Shown here piece after piece: positions 21,243 to 30,633 of a stretch of DNA of 64,000 bases. Position 1 is the stretch's first letter. Every line of letters starts with the position of its first letter. Source of the stretch: Sphingomonas sp. IC-56 (lineage in GTDB: Bacteria; Pseudomonadota; Alphaproteobacteria; Sphingomonadales; Sphingomonadaceae); contig NZ_JAJNDV010000001.1 of the NCBI RefSeq assembly GCF_021043375.1, forward strand, positions 248,001 to 312,000, given 5' to 3'. The notes under the pieces are model-generated. The model saw only the letters and a list, made by a program, of their open reading frames with translations. It had not been told where the DNA came from and made no database searches. The position numbers were made by a program, and so were the translations under genes.

Positions 21243-21409
21243 GCAACAGGTGTCCTCCTTCTGGAGGATGAAAATGGGAAGTCGGTGCGAAACCGACGCT
21301 GCCCCCGCAACTGTAACCGGCGAGTTGTCGTGCATCGTACCACTGGGGTAACCTGGGAAGGCGGCGCGAACAGGCGAAGACCCGGGAGCCAGGAGACCTG
21401 CCTGTTGCC
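21243..21409 (+). ncRNA. Cobalamin (adenosylcobalamin) riboswitch
   Basis: The P1 stem pairs GCAACAGG (21243) with CCTGTTGC (to 21409). Between them are GGGAAGTCGGTGCGAAACCG, the highly conserved GCTGCCCCCGCAACTGTAA segment and the B12 box (GAGCCAGGAGACCTGCC). These are the hallmarks of the cobalamin riboswitch aptamer. It ends about 125 bases before the btuB start; sequestration of the downstream SD or termination on B12 binding is expected from the family, so the transporter should be repressed when B12 is plentiful. Confidence 0.96.
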
Positions 21410-21535
21410 TGTCGATTCCTTTGCGCGGGCGGGGTGCACCGGGCGAACGGGGAGAGAAATCCCCGCGTGAGCGACACCCAATCGGGTCGCCGCGCCATGT
21501 TCACGGCAGACGACCTTATACAAAGGTGTCTTGCA

Positions 21536-23437
21536 GTGAAGACGTTCAAGCTTTTCCTTTACGCCGGCGCGGCGCTCGTGCCCGCCGCCCCCGCTTTCGC
21601 CCAGACGGAAATCCCCGACGACGAGCAGATCGTCGTCGTCGCGAGCGGCGTGCCCCAGAACGCCGATGTGACCGGCCGTGCCGTCACCGTCCTTGATCGT
21701 GAGACGATCGAGCGGCGTCAGACGATCTCGCTCTCCGACTTGCTGCTGACCACGCCTGGCGTCAGCGCCACTCGCAATGGCGGGCCGGGCGGACTGGCCG
21801 CCGTCCGCATCCGCGGCGCCGACGACGCGCAGACGCTGGTGCTGATCGATGGCGTGCGCGTCAACGATCCGTCCGCGCCCGCCGGCGCCTTCGATTTCGG
21901 CAGCCTGCTGACCAGCTCGATCGAGCGGGTAGAGGTGCTGCGCGGCGCCAACTCCGTTGTCTGGGGCAGCCAGGCGATCGGTGGCGTCGTTAATGTCGTA
22001 ACCGAAAGCCCGATCGGCGGGATCAAAGCCCGCGCCAACGCCGAATATGGCTATGCCGACCAGGTTTCGGCCAACGCCGCGATCGCCGGCGGCACTCACA
22101 GTGTCCAGGGCGGTTTCACGGCCGGCTATTTCCGGACCGACGGCATCTCGCAGGCCGCCAGCGGCACCGAGAATGACGGCTTCCGCCAGTACAATGCCAG
22201 CGGCCGCCTCCGCGTCGAGTTCGCCCCCGGCGTGGGCATGGATCTGCGCGGCTATTACGCCGACTCGCGCGTCGAACTCGATGGCTATCCGGCCCCGGCC
22301 TACAGCTTCGCCGACACCGACGAATTCTCTACGTCGCAGGAACTCTACGGCTATGCCGGCCTGTTCGCCGATATCGGCCCGGTGTCCAACCGGCTCGCCT
22401 TCTCCATCGCCGACATCAACCGCGACAATTTCGATCCGCAGAACGGCTTTGCCGACACGCCGGTCTATCTCTACCGCGGCCGGAGCGAGCGCTATGAGTA
22501 TCGCGGCGATGCGGCGCTTTCGGACCAGGTCCGTCTGACCTTCGGCGCCGAGCAGGAAAATCTCCGTTTCTACGACGGTGCCGACACGTTCCGCGCCAAT
22601 ATCACCAGCGTCTTCGGTCAGGCGATCGTCACCCCGATCGAGCAGGTCACCATCACCGGCGGCGTCCGCAACGACAATCATAACCGCTTCGGCGACTTCA
22701 CCAGCTGGGGCGCCTCCACGGCGATCCGCCCGTTCGGTGGCACGCTGCTGCGCGCCAGCTACAGCGAAGGCTTCAAGGCGCCGACGCTCTACCAGCTGTT
22801 CGCACCGTCCTATGGCAACGAAGGCCTGGCACCGGAAACCGCCAAAAGCTGGGACGTGGGCATCGAACAGTCGGCACTCGATGGCGCAGCCAAGCTCGGC
22901 GTGACCTGGTTCAACCGCAACACGCGCAATCAGATCGACTTCATCTCCTGCCGCGCCGCCGACGTGGCGACTCCCGCCTCTGCTTGTTATCAGCGCCCGT
23001 TCGGCACGTATGACAACATCGCCCGCGCGCATGCCGAGGGTCTGGAGGTGGAACTCGCGCTGAAGCCAGTCGATGCGCTGACCTTCACTGCCAACTACAC
23101 CTATACCGATACCGAGAACCGCTCGGCCGGCCTTGTCGGCAACGACCTAGCCCGCCGCCCGCGCGACACCGCCAGTGTCTCGGCGGATTATCGCTTCCCC
23201 TTCGGCCTGTCGCTCGGCGGCACGGTGACGATGATCGGTGACAGCTTCAACGACGCGGCCAACCGCACCCGTCTCGACGGCTTCGCGCTTGGCAGCATCC
23301 GCGCCGAAATGCCGATCAGCCCGCTCCTCTCGGTCTATGGCCGGGTCGAGAACATCACCGACGAGCAGTATCAGGTCGTGTCGGGCTACGGCACCTATGG
23401 CCGCTCGGCCTTTGGCGGCATCCGGCTGCGCTACTGA
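21536..23437 (+). CDS. btuB: TonB-dependent vitamin B12 receptor BtuB
   Basis: Outer-membrane cobalamin transporter. With GTG 21536 (good SD AAAGG nine bases upstream) the protein has 633 residues: signal peptide ending APAFA, a TonB box DEQIVVVAS, plug domain (TPGVSATRNGG, LIDGVRVNDPS, VLRGANSVVWGSQA) and a 22-strand-type barrel ending in aromatic/basic residues (GIRLRY). Longer in-frame starts would bury the signal peptide. It sits directly under the cobalamin riboswitch and overlaps the next gene by one base. Confidence 0.93.
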   Translation: MKTFKLFLYAGAALVPAAPAFAQTEIPDDEQIVVVASGVPQNADVTGRAVTVLDRETIERRQTISLSDLLLTTPGVSATRNGGPGGLAAVRIRGADDAQTLVLIDGVRVNDPSAPAGAFDFGSLLTSSIERVEVLRGANSVVWGSQAIGGVVNVVTESPIGGIKARANAEYGYADQVSANAAIAGGTHSVQGGFTAGYFRTDGISQAASGTENDGFRQYNASGRLRVEFAPGVGMDLRGYYADSRVELDGYPAPAYSFADTDEFSTSQELYGYAGLFADIGPVSNRLAFSIADINRDNFDPQNGFADTPVYLYRGRSERYEYRGDAALSDQVRLTFGAEQENLRFYDGADTFRANITSVFGQAIVTPIEQVTITGGVRNDNHNRFGDFTSWGASTAIRPFGGTLLRASYSEGFKAPTLYQLFAPSYGNEGLAPETAKSWDVGIEQSALDGAAKLGVTWFNRNTRNQIDFISCRAADVATPASACYQRPFGTYDNIARAHAEGLEVELALKPVDALTFTANYTYTDTENRSAGLVGNDLARRPRDTASVSADYRFPFGLSLGGTVTMIGDSFNDAANRTRLDGFALGSIRAEMPISPLLSVYGRVENITDEQYQVVSGYGTYGRSAFGGIRLRY

Positions 23438-24258
23438 TGCGGTGCGCCGCGTTTCTCTGCTTGGTTCTGGCAGGATGCGCGGCGCCCCCGTCCCGCACCG
23501 GCGGGATCGTGTCGCTCAATCCTTGTGCGGACGCGATGCTGGTGGAACTGGTGCCTCCCGATCGGATCACGGCAATCAGCCGCTATTCGAAGGATCCAGC
23601 CGCCACGTCGATCCCCGCCGATGTGGCGGCACGTTTCCCCGGCACCACCGGCACTGCGGAGGAGGTGATAACCCTTCGCCCTGCTCTCGTGATCGCAACC
23701 AGCTACACCGCGCCCGCCACGCGCGAGGCTTTCGCCCGCGCAGGGCTGAAAGTGCTTTATCTCGATAGCCCCTCAACGCTTGCGGCAAGCAAGGCACAGG
23801 TGCGCGAACTCGCCGCCGCCCTGAACGCAAAGGCGCAGGGCGAAGCTATGGTCGCGCGCATCGATGCCGCGGTCCGCGACGCCGCCAGCACGGCGCCACC
23901 TGTCACGGCGCTGTTATGGATCGGCGGCAATCTCGCGACGGGAGACGAGACCTTGCTTGATGAAATGATGAAGGCCGCCGGCTTCAGCAACCACGCCGCC
24001 CATTATGGCCTCACCTATACCGGCTACCTCCCGATCGAGCATGTTGTTGCCGATCCGCCCCGCGTGATGATCGCCCCCGAAGCGCCCGGCCGCGACGCCG
24101 GTGCGCGCGCCACACAGCTCCGCCGCTGGGCCATTCGCCGCAGCGGCGCAAAGGTCACGCAGGCCAACTTCCCCCGCCAGCTGGTCAATTGCGGCGGCCC
24201 GGTAATCGCCTCAGCCATGACGCGACTGGCGCAGATTCGCCGCGGAATCGCGCAATGA
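23437..24258 (+). CDS. btuF: Cobalamin ABC transporter substrate-binding lipoprotein
   Basis: A 273-residue periplasmic-binding protein of the cobalamin/ferric-siderophore cluster: signal MRCAAFLCLVLAGC with lipobox LAGC, then SLNPCADAMLVELVPPDRIT and TAEEVITLRPALVIA, as in BtuF. It starts on the last base of the btuB stop (TGATG) and ends overlapping btuC (ATGA). Function is inferred from the riboswitch and neighbours as much as from sequence, since siderophore binders look similar. Confidence 0.88.
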   Translation: MRCAAFLCLVLAGCAAPPSRTGGIVSLNPCADAMLVELVPPDRITAISRYSKDPAATSIPADVAARFPGTTGTAEEVITLRPALVIATSYTAPATREAFARAGLKVLYLDSPSTLAASKAQVRELAAALNAKAQGEAMVARIDAAVRDAASTAPPVTALLWIGGNLATGDETLLDEMMKAAGFSNHAAHYGLTYTGYLPIEHVVADPPRVMIAPEAPGRDAGARATQLRRWAIRRSGAKVTQANFPRQLVNCGGPVIASAMTRLAQIRRGIAQ

Positions 24259-25226
24259 GCCGCTTCTTGCTCAATGTATCGCTGCTTTTGGTGGTCGTTC
24301 TGCTCTTCGCCGCTTCCTTGATGGCGGGCAAGGCATGGGTACCCTTCGACGCCTGGTTCTCCGGCGATCCCCGCTGGTGGATCATCGTCGAACTCCGCCT
24401 CCCCCGCGCGATCCTCGGCGCAGCCATCGGCGCCGCCCTCGGCCTGAGCGGCGCCGTCCTCCAGGGCTATCTCCGCAACCCGCTCGCCGACCCGACTGTG
24501 TTAGGGATATCCTCCAGTGCAGCACTAGGTGCCGTAGGGGCCATCGTCCTCCTATCGGCCACGGCCCCCCTCGTCATTTTCAGCGTCGCCATGATAGTGG
24601 CCAGCGCCTCCATGCTCCTCCTCGCCGCCCTCGCCTGGCGGTCGGAGGGCGCCGTCGCCTTCATCCTCGCCGGCACCGTCCTCGCCACCCTTGCAGGCTC
24701 ACTCACCGCCTTCCTCATCTCGGTCGCCCCAAATCCCTGGATGACCGCAGAGATCATCGACTGGCTGATGGGCGCCCTAACCGACCGCAGCTTCGGCGAA
24801 GTACAGCTCGCCCTTCCCTTCATCGCGCTTGGCTGCGCGCTCCTCCTCCTCACCGGCCGCTCTCTCGACGCCCTGACGCTGGGCGAAGACGCCGCCCGCT
24901 CGCTTGGCATTCGCCTCGCCCGCGTCCAGTTGCTCGTCGTGCTCGGCACCGGAATGTCGGTGGGCGCCTCCGTCGCCGTCACCGGCGTTGTCGGCTTCGT
25001 CGGCCTGATCGTCCCGCACCTCCTCCGCCCGCTCACCGGTGCCAAGCCCTCCGCCCTGCTCCTGCCCAGCACACTCGGCGGCGCAGCCCTGGTCCTCGCC
25101 GCCGACAGTCTGGTCCGCCTCAGTCCCGGCGCCACCGAGATCCGATTGGGCGTCGCCATGGCGCTGATCGGTACGCCCTTCTTCTTCGTGCTCCTGCTTA
25201 AGGGACGCCGCACGTCATGGATCTGA
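24255..25226 (+). CDS. btuC: Cobalamin ABC transporter permease
   Basis: FecCD/BtuC-type inner-membrane permease of 323 residues with about ten hydrophobic segments and family signatures (RLPRAILGAAIGAALGLSGA, LADPTVLGISSSAALGA, GFVGLIVPHLLRPLTG). ATG 24255 overlaps the btuF stop as ATGA; the upstream in-frame extension lies inside btuF and is rejected. The 3' end overlaps btuD by ten bases. Confidence 0.92.
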   Translation: MSRFLLNVSLLLVVVLLFAASLMAGKAWVPFDAWFSGDPRWWIIVELRLPRAILGAAIGAALGLSGAVLQGYLRNPLADPTVLGISSSAALGAVGAIVLLSATAPLVIFSVAMIVASASMLLLAALAWRSEGAVAFILAGTVLATLAGSLTAFLISVAPNPWMTAEIIDWLMGALTDRSFGEVQLALPFIALGCALLLLTGRSLDALTLGEDAARSLGIRLARVQLLVVLGTGMSVGASVAVTGVVGFVGLIVPHLLRPLTGAKPSALLLPSTLGGAALVLAADSLVRLSPGATEIRLGVAMALIGTPFFFVLLLKGRRTSWI

Positions 25227-25993
25227 GCGTCACTGATCTCAGCGTTAGCCTAGGCGCGCGCCGCGTGCTCGAAAGCGTCACTGCCCGGTTCCGCCCGGGC
25301 CGAGTGACTGCGATTCTCGGCGCGAACGGTTCGGGCAAGAGCACGCTGATCCGCACGGTGGCCGGCCTGCTCGACCCCGATCACGGCCATGTCCGCCTCG
25401 GCCAGCGCTACTTGAACCGCATCCCCACACGCGAGCGTGCACAGTTGCTCGGCTATCTACCCCAGGACGCGTCCGTGCATTGGAACATCGGCGTCCGCGA
25501 ACTCGTCGCGCTCGGCCGCTTGCCCCACCGCTCGCCCTTCGCGGGCCCCTCCCCCGCGGATGCCATGGCGATCGGCGCCGCGCTGGGCGCGACCGGCACT
25601 ACCCACCTCGCCGACCGCGACACCCACGCCCTCTCGGGCGGTGAACGCGCCCGCGTACTCCTCGCTCGCGTTCTTGCCGGCGAGCCGCAATGGCTCCTCG
25701 CCGACGAACCGCTCGCCAGCCTCGACCCGGTCCACCAACTGGGCCTGCTCGACCAGCTGCGCGCCCTCGCCGCCGCCGGCATGGGCGTGGTGATCGTCCT
25801 GCACGACTTGATCCAGGCCGCCCGTGCAGCAGACGACGTCCTGCTGCTCAAGGATGGCAAGGTCGTCGCCTTCGGCCCCGCGCGCGAAGCGCTCGCCCAT
25901 CAACCGCTCCGCGACGCCTTTGGTGTTGAGGTGATGATCGTCCCGGACGAGCAAGGCCGGCTCCTGCCCGTGCCCATCGGCCTTACCGGCTGA
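25217..25993 (+). CDS. btuD: Cobalamin ABC transporter ATPase
   Basis: A 258-residue ABC ATPase with Walker A GANGSGKST (35-43), a Q-loop (GYLPQDA), the signature LSGGERARV, Walker B WLLADEPLASLD and the switch histidine (VIVLHDL). It energises BtuCF import of B12. The start overlaps btuC by ten bases. A ~100-base gap then separates it from the valine operon, with no obvious terminator. Confidence 0.93.
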   Translation: MDLSVTDLSVSLGARRVLESVTARFRPGRVTAILGANGSGKSTLIRTVAGLLDPDHGHVRLGQRYLNRIPTRERAQLLGYLPQDASVHWNIGVRELVALGRLPHRSPFAGPSPADAMAIGAALGATGTTHLADRDTHALSGGERARVLLARVLAGEPQWLLADEPLASLDPVHQLGLLDQLRALAAAGMGVVIVLHDLIQAARAADDVLLLKDGKVVAFGPAREALAHQPLRDAFGVEVMIVPDEQGRLLPVPIGLTG

Positions 25994-26093
25994 CCCTCAC
26001 GCAGCCGACGGTTGAGTGCCGGTCGCCGCTGTGTCATTGCGCAACAAAATTACATGACGAGTCGGGTCAGCGAGCCCGCCGCAGGAGAGTTTG

Positions 26094-27626
26094 ATGCGCA
26101 CCATTGAGCATTTCATCGTCGGCAACGCGGGTGGCGCCGCTACCCGTACCGGCGACGTTTTCGATCCCAACACCGGGCAGGTCCAGGCCAGAGTCTCGCT
26201 CGGCACCCAGGCCGATCTCGACCGCGCCATCGCCGCCGCGCAGGCTGCGCAACCGGCATGGGCCGCCACCAATCCGCAGCGCCGCGCCCGCGTCATGTTC
26301 CGCTTCAAGGAGCTGGTCGAGGCGAACATGGACGCCCTCGCCCACCTGCTCTCGTCCGAGCACGGCAAGGTCATCGCCGACGCCAAGGGTGACATCCAGC
26401 GAGGCTTGGAAGTCATCGAATTCGCCTGCGGCATCCCCCATGTCCTGAAGGGCGAATACACCCAAGGCGCCGGCCCCGGCATCGACGTCTACAGCATGCG
26501 CCAGCCGCTTGGGATCGGCGCTGGCATCACCCCGTTCAACTTCCCGGCGATGATCCCGCTATGGATGTCGGGCATCGCCATCGCCACTGGTAACGCCTTC
26601 CTCCTCAAGCCGTCCGAGCGTGACCCCAGCGTTCCCGTCCGCCTTGCCGAGTTGTTCCAGGAGGCCGGCCTGCCCGAAGGCATCCTCCAGGTCGTGCATG
26701 GCGACAAGGAGATGGTCGACGCGATCCTCGATCATCCCGCCATCAGCGCTGTCAGCTTCGTCGGCTCCTCGGACATCGCGCACTATGTCTATCGCCGCGG
26801 CGTCGAGGCCGGAAAGCGCGTCCAGGCGATGGGCGGCGCCAAGAACCACGGCATCGTCATGCCCGACGCCGATCTCGACCAGGTTGTCGCCGACCTGTCC
26901 GGCGCAGCCTTCGGTTCGGCGGGCGAGCGGTGCATGGCGCTTCCGGTCGTGGTGCCGGTCGGCGAGAAGACCGCCGACGCCCTTCGCGAGAAGCTGATCC
27001 CGGCAATCCAGGCCCTGCGCGTCGGGGTCTCCACCGATGCGGAAGCGCATTACGGCCCGGTGGTGAATGCCGCGCACAAGCAGCGCGTGGAGAACTGGAT
27101 TCAGACCGGCGTCGACGAAGGCGCAGAGCTCGTCGTCGACGGGCGCGGCTTCCAGTTGCAAGGTCATGAGCAGGGCTTCTTCATCGGCCCCTCGCTGTTC
27201 GACCGCGTGACCCCGGACATGAGCGCCTACAAGGAAGAGATCTTCGGCCCCGTCCTTCAGATCGTCCGCGCGCCCGATTTCGAAACCGCGGTTCGCCTGC
27301 CCAGCGAGCACCAGTATGGCAACGGCGTCGCGATCTTCACCCGCAATGGCCACGCTGCACGCGAATTCGCCGCCCGGGTAAATGTCGGCATGGTCGGCAT
27401 CAACGTGCCAATCCCCGTGCCCGTCGCCTATCACAGCTTCGGTGGCTGGAAGCGCTCGGCGTTCGGCGACATTAACCAGCATGGGATGGAGGGCGTCCGC
27501 TTCTGGACCAAGACGAAGACGGTCACCCAGCGCTGGCCTGATGGCTCGGTCGACTTGCCCCGCGGCAGCGAAGATGGCGGCCCCAGCCGTATCCAGGACG
27601 CCTTCGTCATCCCCACCATGGGCTGA
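26094..27626 (+). CDS. mmsA: Methylmalonate-semialdehyde dehydrogenase (CoA-acylating)
   Basis: Converts (S)-methylmalonate semialdehyde + CoA + NAD to propionyl-CoA, the last step of valine breakdown. The 510-residue protein is an aldehyde dehydrogenase with TPFNFP (Asn149 oxyanion site), FVGSSDIAHYVY and the catalytic Cys280 in GSAGERCMALP, the MmsA variant of the ALDH motif. ATG 26094 has SD AGGAGAG; a TTG one codon upstream is unlikely. First gene of the operon. Confidence 0.95.
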   Translation: MRTIEHFIVGNAGGAATRTGDVFDPNTGQVQARVSLGTQADLDRAIAAAQAAQPAWAATNPQRRARVMFRFKELVEANMDALAHLLSSEHGKVIADAKGDIQRGLEVIEFACGIPHVLKGEYTQGAGPGIDVYSMRQPLGIGAGITPFNFPAMIPLWMSGIAIATGNAFLLKPSERDPSVPVRLAELFQEAGLPEGILQVVHGDKEMVDAILDHPAISAVSFVGSSDIAHYVYRRGVEAGKRVQAMGGAKNHGIVMPDADLDQVVADLSGAAFGSAGERCMALPVVVPVGEKTADALREKLIPAIQALRVGVSTDAEAHYGPVVNAAHKQRVENWIQTGVDEGAELVVDGRGFQLQGHEQGFFIGPSLFDRVTPDMSAYKEEIFGPVLQIVRAPDFETAVRLPSEHQYGNGVAIFTRNGHAAREFAARVNVGMVGINVPIPVPVAYHSFGGWKRSAFGDINQHGMEGVRFWTKTKTVTQRWPDGSVDLPRGSEDGGPSRIQDAFVIPTMG

Positions 27627-27630
27627 AGCA

Positions 27631-28776
27631 ATGACACACCAGTTCGACCTCACCGACGAGCAGCGCCAGATCCAGGAAATGGCGCAGCAATTCACCGCCG
27701 ACCGCATCTCGCCGCACGCGGCTGAGTGGGACGACAAGCACATCTTCCCGCGTGACACGATTCGGGCCGCGGCCGAACTCGGCTTCGCCTCGATCTACGT
27801 GTCCGAGGAAAGCGGCGGGATCGGCCTCGGCCGGCTTGAATCGGCGCTGATCATGGAGGCGATGGCCTATGGCTGCCCCTCCACCAGCGCGTTCATCTCG
27901 ATCCACAACATGGCGAGTTGGATGATCGACCGCTTCGGATCGCAGACCGTCAAGGACAAGTATCTCCCCAGCCTCGTCACCATGGACCGGCTGGCCAGCT
28001 ACTGCCTGACCGAGCCCTGCTCGGGCTCGGACGCCGCCGCGCTCAAAACCCGCGCGGTCCGCGATGGCGACCATTATGTCGTCACTGGCACCAAGCAGTT
28101 CATCTCCGGCGGCGGCGAGAACGAGGTCTACGTGACCATGGTCCGCACCGGCGAGGAAGGCCCCAAGGGCATCTCGGCGCTGGTGATCGAAAAGGACATG
28201 CCCGGCGTCAGCTTCGGCGCACAGGAGCGCAAGCTCGGCTGGCACTCGCAGCCTACTGCGGCGGTGATCCTCGAGGAAGTCCGCGTGCCCGTCGAGAACC
28301 TGGTCGGCGCCGAAGGCGAAGGCTTCCGCATCGCCATGATGGGCCTGGACGGCGGCCGCCTCAACATCGGCGCGTGCAGCCTGGGCGGCGCCCAGCGCTG
28401 CCTCGACGAGGCAGTCCGCTACACCAAGGATCGCCAGCAGTTCGGCAAGCCCATCGCCGACTTCCAGAACACGCAGTTCACCCTGGCCGACATGGCCACC
28501 GAGCTGGAGGCTGCCCGCGCCCTCCTCTACCTCGCCGCCGCCAAGGTGACCGACAACGCCCCCGACAAGACCCGCTTCGCCGCCATGGCCAAGCGCTTCG
28601 CGACCGACGTCGGCAGCGCGGTGGTCGACCGCGCGCTGCAACTGCACGGCGGCTATGGCTATCTCCAGGACTATCCGATCGAACGCTTCTGGCGCGACCT
28701 GCGCGTCCACTCGATCCTGGAAGGCACCAACCAGGTTATGCGCATGATCGTTGGCCGAGACCTGGTGCGGCAGTGA
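27631..28776 (+). CDS. Acyl-CoA dehydrogenase, probably isobutyryl-CoA dehydrogenase
   Basis: A 381-residue FAD enzyme with the two acyl-CoA dehydrogenase signatures (CLTEPCSGSDAAALKTRA and a C-terminal QLHGGYGYLQDYPIERFWRD) and the catalytic glutamate of ILEGTNQ (about Glu364). Operon context with mmsA, mmsB and a 3-hydroxyisobutyryl-CoA hydrolase makes isobutyryl-CoA the likely substrate, giving methacrylyl-CoA. ATG 27631 is four bases after the mmsA stop. Confidence 0.88.
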   Translation: MTHQFDLTDEQRQIQEMAQQFTADRISPHAAEWDDKHIFPRDTIRAAAELGFASIYVSEESGGIGLGRLESALIMEAMAYGCPSTSAFISIHNMASWMIDRFGSQTVKDKYLPSLVTMDRLASYCLTEPCSGSDAAALKTRAVRDGDHYVVTGTKQFISGGGENEVYVTMVRTGEEGPKGISALVIEKDMPGVSFGAQERKLGWHSQPTAAVILEEVRVPVENLVGAEGEGFRIAMMGLDGGRLNIGACSLGGAQRCLDEAVRYTKDRQQFGKPIADFQNTQFTLADMATELEAARALLYLAAAKVTDNAPDKTRFAAMAKRFATDVGSAVVDRALQLHGGYGYLQDYPIERFWRDLRVHSILEGTNQVMRMIVGRDLVRQ

Positions 28777-29816
28777 GCGACGGCGTCCTCACCTCCATCG
28801 ACGGCCGCGTCGGCCGCATCCGCCTGAATCGTCCCAAGGCACTGCACGCTCTTAACACCGCCATGTGCCAGGCAATGCTTGAGGCGCTCGAGGCGTGGGA
28901 AGCCGACCCCGCGGTCGAAGCGATCCTCATCGATCATGCCGAAGGCCGCGGCTTCTGCGCGGGCGGCGACATCCGCATGATCGCGGAAAGCGGTGCGGGC
29001 GATGGCAAGGACGCCGCGGCGTTCTTCCATGTCGAATACCGCATGAACCACAGGCTGTTCACCTACCCCAAGCCGGTCGTTACCTTCATGGACGGCATCA
29101 CCATGGGCGGCGGCGTCGGCATCTCGCTTCCTGCCAGGTTCCGCGTCGCGACTGAGAACACCAAGTTCGCCATGCCCGAGACCGGCATCGGCCTGTTCCC
29201 CGACGTGGGCGGCGGCTGGTATCTATCGCGCCTTGCCGGCCGGATGGGCGAGTACATCGCACTCACCGGCCACCGACTCGACGGCGCAGAGTGCCTCGCG
29301 CTTGGCCTCGCCACCCACTATCTTCCCGCCGACAGGCTTGAGGAAGCCAAGGCGCGCATCTCCGCCGCTCCCGGTGACATCCAGTCCGTGCTCGACGAAC
29401 TATCGTCTCCCGCGCCGGATCCGCGCATCCTCGGCCGCCGCGCCGCCATCGATCGGCTCTTCGCCTCCGACAAACTGGAAGGCATCTTCGCCGCACTCGA
29501 GGCGGACGACAGCGAGTGGGCGCAGCAACAGCTCGCCACGTTGCGCACCAAGTCGCCCCAGGCGTGCAAGGTCTCGCTCCGCCTGCTTGCCGAGGGCCGC
29601 GCGATGCCAAGCTTCGCCGACGAGATGGTCCAGGAATATGCCGTCGCCACCCGCGTCGGCCGCCTGCCGGACTTTGCCGAGGGCGTCCGCGCAGTGATCC
29701 TCGACAAGGACAATGCGCCGCGATGGAACCCTGCCACGCCCGAAGCGGTGACGCAGGACCGCATCGACGCCATCTTCGCACCGCTGCCTGAGGATCAGGC
29801 GTGGACGCCGGCCTGA
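28773..29816 (+). CDS. 3-hydroxyisobutyryl-CoA hydrolase
   Basis: Crotonase-fold thioesterase of 347 residues (HIBCH type), longer than simple hydratases. Seen: [37 protein letters not shown] and [20 protein letters not shown], the latter diagnostic of this subfamily, plus the C-terminal ECH_2 extension. It frees 3-hydroxyisobutyrate from its CoA ester, preventing loss to reactive methacrylyl-CoA. It uses a GTG start overlapping the dehydrogenase stop by four bases. Confidence 0.9.
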   Translation: MSDGVLTSIDGRVGRIRLNRPKALHALNTAMCQAMLEALEAWEADPAVEAILIDHAEGRGFCAGGDIRMIAESGAGDGKDAAAFFHVEYRMNHRLFTYPKPVVTFMDGITMGGGVGISLPARFRVATENTKFAMPETGIGLFPDVGGGWYLSRLAGRMGEYIALTGHRLDGAECLALGLATHYLPADRLEEAKARISAAPGDIQSVLDELSSPAPDPRILGRRAAIDRLFASDKLEGIFAALEADDSEWAQQQLATLRTKSPQACKVSLRLLAEGRAMPSFADEMVQEYAVATRVGRLPDFAEGVRAVILDKDNAPRWNPATPEAVTQDRIDAIFAPLPEDQAWTPA

Positions 29817-29830
29817 ACAAGGAAGACCCG

Positions 29831-30607
29831 ATGTCGAACTACGAAGCCATTCTCGTCGAGCAGCGCGGCGCCGTCACGCTCGTCACGCTCAACCGGCCCA
29901 AGGCGCTCAACGCGCTCAACAGCCAGATCCTGTCCGAACTGCTCAATGCCATGCGCGCCTTCGACGCCGACACCTCGCAGGGTTGCGCCGTCATCACAGG
30001 CAGCGAAAAGGCGTTCGCAGCCGGCGCCGACATCAAGGAGATGCAGGCCCAGGGCTTTGCCGACATGTACGGCCATGACTTCTTTGCCGGCTGGGACGCC
30101 TTCACCCGCACCCGCAAGCCGATCATCGCCGCGGTCGCGGGCTATGCGCTGGGCGGCGGCTGCGAGCTGGCGATGATGTGCGACTTCATCCTCGCCGCCG
30201 ACACCGCCAAGTTCGGCCAGCCCGAGATCAAGCTCGCCGTCTCGCCTGGCATGGGCGGCTCGCAGCGCCTCACCCGCGCCGTGGGCAAGGCCAAGGCGAT
30301 GGAGATGTGCCTCACCGGCCGGATGATGGACGCCGAAGAGGCTGAGCGCGCAGGACTGGTAAGCCGCATCCTTCCAGCCGCCGAGTTGCTGGAAGACGCT
30401 TTGAAGACCGCCGCGACCATTGCCGCCATGGCCCCGCTGGCCGTCAAGGCGAACAAGGAAATGGTCGACATCGCGTACGAGACGACGCTCGCCCAGGGCG
30501 TGCAGTTCGAACGGCGCCTCTTCCACGCCCTGTTCGGCACGCAGGACCAGAAGGAAGGCATGACGGCCTTCGTCGAAAAGCGTCCTGGTAGCTGGACGGG
30601 TAAATAA
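29831..30607 (+). CDS. Enoyl-CoA hydratase
   Basis: A 258-residue crotonase with both catalytic glutamates: Glu112 in [13 protein letters not shown] and Glu132 in [20 protein letters not shown]. In this operon it should hydrate methacrylyl-CoA to 3-hydroxyisobutyryl-CoA. I start at ATG 29831 ([13 protein letters not shown]) with SD AAGGAAG; an earlier ATG at 29801 overlaps the previous gene and lacks an SD. Confidence 0.92.
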   Translation: MSNYEAILVEQRGAVTLVTLNRPKALNALNSQILSELLNAMRAFDADTSQGCAVITGSEKAFAAGADIKEMQAQGFADMYGHDFFAGWDAFTRTRKPIIAAVAGYALGGGCELAMMCDFILAADTAKFGQPEIKLAVSPGMGGSQRLTRAVGKAKAMEMCLTGRMMDAEEAERAGLVSRILPAAELLEDALKTAATIAAMAPLAVKANKEMVDIAYETTLAQGVQFERRLFHALFGTQDQKEGMTAFVEKRPGSWTGK

Positions 30608-30633
30608 CAGAACAAGCTCCTGGAGAGGACAAG

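Noticed and set aside
20927..23032. 701-codon minus-strand open frame covering btuB and the riboswitch
   Set aside because: Antisense shadow; it crosses a well-defined cobalamin riboswitch and the real receptor gene.
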